Origin: UBA11524 sp051886675
GTDB taxonomy: Bacteria > Bacillota > Clostridia > Christensenellales > Aristaeellaceae
Length of the DNA: 15,979 bases
Assembly: GCA_051886675.1 (NCBI GenBank)
Contig: JBJEYH010000239.1
Location: forward strand, 1-15,979
Direction: 5' to 3'
Part shown: positions 14,206 through 15,979 of the stretch, piece by piece
Position numbering within the stretch: the first letter of the stretch is position 1
Layout: each line of letters starts with the position of its first letter
The notes under the pieces: generated by a model
Seen by the model: only the letters and a program-made list of their open reading frames with translations
Databases searched by the model: none
What the model was told of the DNA's origin: nothing
Made by a program: the position numbers and the translations under genes

Positions 14206-15047
14206 CGGTCAGCCTCCTTCTCCAGGTGAATCATCACCGTCTCCAGGTTCGCGTCCGTGACGCGGCCGGGAACCTTCCCCGCCTCCGACGCGCGGATCAG
14301 GGCCGTCCAGCCCTCCTTCTCCCGCCGGGGGCCGATGAGCAGCCCCTTGTCCGCCGCGGCGTATTCCCCGTCGCCGAGGGTCAGCCCCCGGTACGCGCCG
14401 GTGAACTCCCTCAGCGGCGCGTGGGCCTTCAGCCGCCCCTGCTGGATGTAGAGGATATCGTCCGCCACCCGGTCCAGGTCGGAGGTGATGTGGGTGGAAA
14501 ACAGGATCGTCGCGCCCTCCCGGTTCAGCGCCAGCAGCTCGTCCAGCAGCTCGTCCCGCGAGACGGGATCCAGCCCGGAGGTGGGCTCGTCCAGCAGCAG
14601 CAGCCGCGCGTGATGGGACAGCGCCAGGGTCAGGGCATACTTGACCTTCATGCCCTCGGAAAGCTGGGCGGGGGTTTTGCCCTCGTCCAGGCGGAAGCGC
14701 TGCAGGCACCGGCGGTAGACCGCGTCGTCCCAGGCGGGGTAGAAGCTGCGGGTCACCCCGGTGATGACCCCCAGACGCTTGCCGGGGTAGAAGCTGATCC
14801 CCCCGGCCACATAGCCGATGTCCTGCTTGATGGCCTGCTGATTGTCCGCGAAGTCCCGCCCGAAAAACCGTACCCTTCCCCCGTCCGGGTGGACGAAGCC
14901 CAGCAGGGCCTTGAGGGTGGTGGTTTTCCCCGCGCCGTTGCGGCCGATAAAGCCGGTGATCCGCCCCTCCTCCAGCGCGAAGGACACGTCCGCCAGGGTA
15001 AAGGCCGGGTAGGTCTTGCTCAGCCCTTCGACCTCCAGAATGCTCAT
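14202..15047 (-). CDS. ABC transporter ATP-binding protein
   Basis: ATG at 15047-15045 with AGGAGG (plus 15058-15063) ten nt upstream; 281 residues. The open frame extends to 15365, but that part is the regulator gene read in another frame. Walker A GRNGAGKT is at 35-42, the signature LSEGMK at 129-134 (the variant usual in YtrB-like exporters in place of LSGGQ), Walker B LLLLDEP at 149-155 and the H-loop FSTHIT with His186. About 70 residues after position 210 form the extra C-terminal region of this exporter group. It powers the permease encoded next. Both ends overlap their neighbours by ATGA, which implies tight coupling with the regulator and the permease. Confidence 0.95.
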   Translation of the reverse strand: MSILEVEGLSKTYPAFTLADVSFALEEGRITGFIGRNGAGKTTTLKALLGFVHPDGGRVRFFGRDFADNQQAIKQDIGYVAGGISFYPGKRLGVITGVTRSFYPAWDDAVYRRCLQRFRLDEGKTPAQLSEGMKVKYALTLALSHHARLLLLDEPTSGLDPVSRDELLDELLALNREGATILFSTHITSDLDRVADDILYIQQGRLKAHAPLREFTGAYRGLTLGDGEYAAADKGLLIGPRREKEGWTALIRASEAGKVPGRVTDANLETVMIHLEKEADR

Positions 15048-15463
15048 GTTGTTTCTCCCTCCTGTATCCGGGTGAACAGATCCAGCAGCGTCTCCTGCTT
15101 GAGCAGCGCCAGCCCCCGGCCCTCGTCCCCCAGCACCACCAGGTCGTCCCCGGGCCGGATGCCGAAGAGCTTCCGCGCCTTCACGGGGATGACGATCTGG
15201 CCCTTTTCCCCCACGGTCACCGCGCCGAAGAAGTGCTTCCCCTTGGGCGGCAGGGGCAGAACCGCGTCGCTGGCATAGTTCACCAGGTCGTCCAGGGAGA
15301 CGTCGTAGAGCCGGGCCAGGGCCATGCTGTTGGCCAGGTCGGGGACGGTATCGCCGCTCTCCCACTTGGCCACCGCCTGCCGCGATACCCCGATCCGCTC
15401 CGCCACGTATTCCTGGGAATAGCCGCTCCGCTTGCGCAGCGTCAGAAGATTCTCACTGATCAT
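15044..15463 (-). CDS. XRE-type HTH regulator fused to an AbrB/SpoVT domain
   Basis: The product has 139 residues. The N-terminal part (5-57) is a Cro/CI-type helix-turn-helix: LRKRSGYSQEYVAERIGVSR then VAKWESG. The C-terminal part (about 79-118) is a SpoVT/AbrB swapped-hairpin domain: VGEKGQIVIPVKARKLFGI then PGDDLVVLGDE. Both bind DNA in their own families, so the protein may contact DNA twice or use the second domain to form dimers. I chose the ATG at 15463 because the -10 at 15482-15487 leaves the longer frame (to 15514) outside the transcript. As first gene of an ATGA-coupled operon with an ABC exporter, it probably controls that operon itself. Confidence 0.9.
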   Translation of the reverse strand: MISENLLTLRKRSGYSQEYVAERIGVSRQAVAKWESGDTVPDLANSMALARLYDVSLDDLVNYASDAVLPLPPKGKHFFGAVTVGEKGQIVIPVKARKLFGIRPGDDLVVLGDEGRGLALLKQETLLDLFTRIQEGETT

Positions 15464-15481
15464 ACTTTTCACCCCGCACCC

Positions 15482-15510
15482 ATTATAGGCCATAACGCCT
15501 GTCCTGACCA
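15482..15510 (-). promoter_or_regulatory. promoter of the XRE-AbrB/ABC operon
   Basis: On the minus strand, a perfect -10 TATAAT (15482-15487), a 17-bp spacer and a partial -35 TGGTCA (15505-15510, four of six). The leader is only about 12 nt before the ATG at 15463. Confidence 0.7.
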
Positions 15511-15569
15511 GCATCCGCCGCGAACATACCCGCGCCGGCGGTGTTAGCTTTGGTTGCCTCCCCCCTCGC

Positions 15570-15598
15570 TTGACGCGAAGGGCGAATTCTGCTACAAT
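15570..15598 (+). promoter_or_regulatory. promoter of the yitT-family gene
   Basis: -35 TTGACG (15570-15575), a 17-bp spacer, and an extended -10 TGCTACAAT (hexamer at 15593-15598). Transcription would start near 15605, leaving a leader of about 83 nt before the start codon. Confidence 0.8.
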
Positions 15599-15629
15599 CA
15601 GGGCAGATGATTCGCACGCTTTTCACGCG

Positions 15630-15664
15630 CGTCTGTCAGGGACAGTCCCGGCAGACGTTTTTTT
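15630..15664 (+). terminator. terminator-like hairpin in the yitT leader (possible attenuator)
   Basis: The hairpin spans 15630-15657 with about 12 pairs, one bulged A and one wobble pair, closed by a CAG loop. Seven T follow at once (15658-15664). It lies after the promoter and before AGGAGG at 15674-15679, so it would stop transcription before the gene unless it is prevented from forming. Confidence 0.7.
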
Positions 15665-15687
15665 ACAGCGCGCAGGAGGTTATCGCG

Positions 15688-15979
15688 ATGACGCATTCCA
15701 GGAGGCATCTGATCTTCACCCTGACGCTGACGGCGCTGGGCAACATCTGTCTGGCGCTGTCGGCGCAGCTGTTCCTGCTGCCCTCGGGGCTGCCCACCGG
15801 CGGCACCACGGGCATCGCCCTGGTGGTGCAGGCCTTTACGGGGATTCCCGTGTCGGCGTTCGTGCTGGTGTTCAACGTGGCGATGCTGCTCCTGGGCCTG
15901 GCGGTGATGGGGAAGCAGTTCGCCGCCACCACGGTGCTCAGCTCCTTCCTGTACCCCGCCGCGCTGGAGGTGTTCGGCC
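15688..15979 (+). CDS. YitT-family membrane protein, 3' end cut by the window
   Basis: ATG at 15688 with AGGAGG (15674-15679) eight nt upstream; 97 residues are visible. The sequence fits the start of the YitT (DUF161/DUF2179) family: a first helix with LGNICLALSAQLFLLPSGLP, then GGTTGIALVVQ, FTGIPVS and a second helix FVLVFNVAMLLLGLAVMGK. Full members have about 280-290 residues, five or six helices and a cytoplasmic C-terminal domain; their function is poorly defined. It is divergent from the XRE-AbrB operon. An in-frame ATG at 15607 would make a longer product but falls at the predicted transcript start, so it is less likely. Confidence 0.85.
   Translation, partial: MTHSRRHLIFTLTLTALGNICLALSAQLFLLPSGLPTGGTTGIALVVQAFTGIPVSAFVLVFNVAMLLLGLAVMGKQFAATTVLSSFLYPAALEVFG

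Noticed and set aside
15048..15365. N-terminal extension of the ABC ATPase frame
   Set aside because: This stretch is the XRE-AbrB gene read in another frame; the ATPase starts at 15047 with a ribosome binding site and normal family length.

Overview
The window is very GC-rich, with almost every coding third position G or C. Its genes have strong AGGAGG-type ribosome binding sites, and several families (M56/BlaR1-like, YitT, XRE-AbrB, M29 peptidase) are typical of Bacillota. I infer a high-GC member of the Clostridia, probably gut-associated; nothing in the window fixes genus or species. Layout: (a) 1-849 has no convincing gene. It holds about a dozen short hairpins in a row (149-593) and a 92-bp tandem repeat (584-785), then a promoter. 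(b) 850-3497 (+) is one uninterrupted frame joining an acyltransferase-3 membrane enzyme to an M29 aminopeptidase. The peptidase also has its own ribosome binding site and start. A small two-helix membrane protein and a terminator follow. (c) 3549-4573 (+) is a secreted protein with two peptidoglycan-binding repeats and its own strong promoter. (d) 4590-5189 is a 181-bp unit in three identical copies plus a fragment, lying between convergent genes. Each copy carries a plus-strand terminator, and three of the four unit starts carry a minus-strand terminator. (e) 5235-6587 (-) is a MATE efflux protein. (f) 6732-7664 is a seven-copy repeat of about 141 bp with no conserved reading frame. (g) 7671-12843 (-) is a run of five genes: DsbA/FrnE-like thiol oxidoreductase, SagB-type nitroreductase, GNAT acetyltransferase, MsrA, and a large M56/BlaR1-like membrane metalloprotease with no BlaI partner. 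(h) 13062-13505 (+) is a GNAT acetyltransferase transcribed divergently from (g) and closed by a bidirectional terminator. (i) 13558-15463 (-) is a tightly coupled ABC operon: XRE-AbrB regulator, ATPase, permease. (j) 15570-15979 (+) is the start of a YitT-family membrane protein, cut by the window edge. A terminator-like hairpin lies between its promoter and its ribosome binding site. How the genes may work together: the four genes from 12843 down to 10321 have a redox and repair theme (thiol-disulfide exchange, flavin chemistry, methionine sulfoxide repair) and probably share the promoter at 12882-12909. The ABC operon looks self-regulated through its first gene. The most unusual material is non-coding or architectural: the stop-less acyltransferase-peptidase frame, the triplicated bidirectional terminator unit, the hairpin array, the 141-bp repeat array downstream of the M56 gene, and the possible attenuator before yitT. 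Four promoters share the ten bases TGSTATACTG, which looks like a preferred extended -10 element in this organism.
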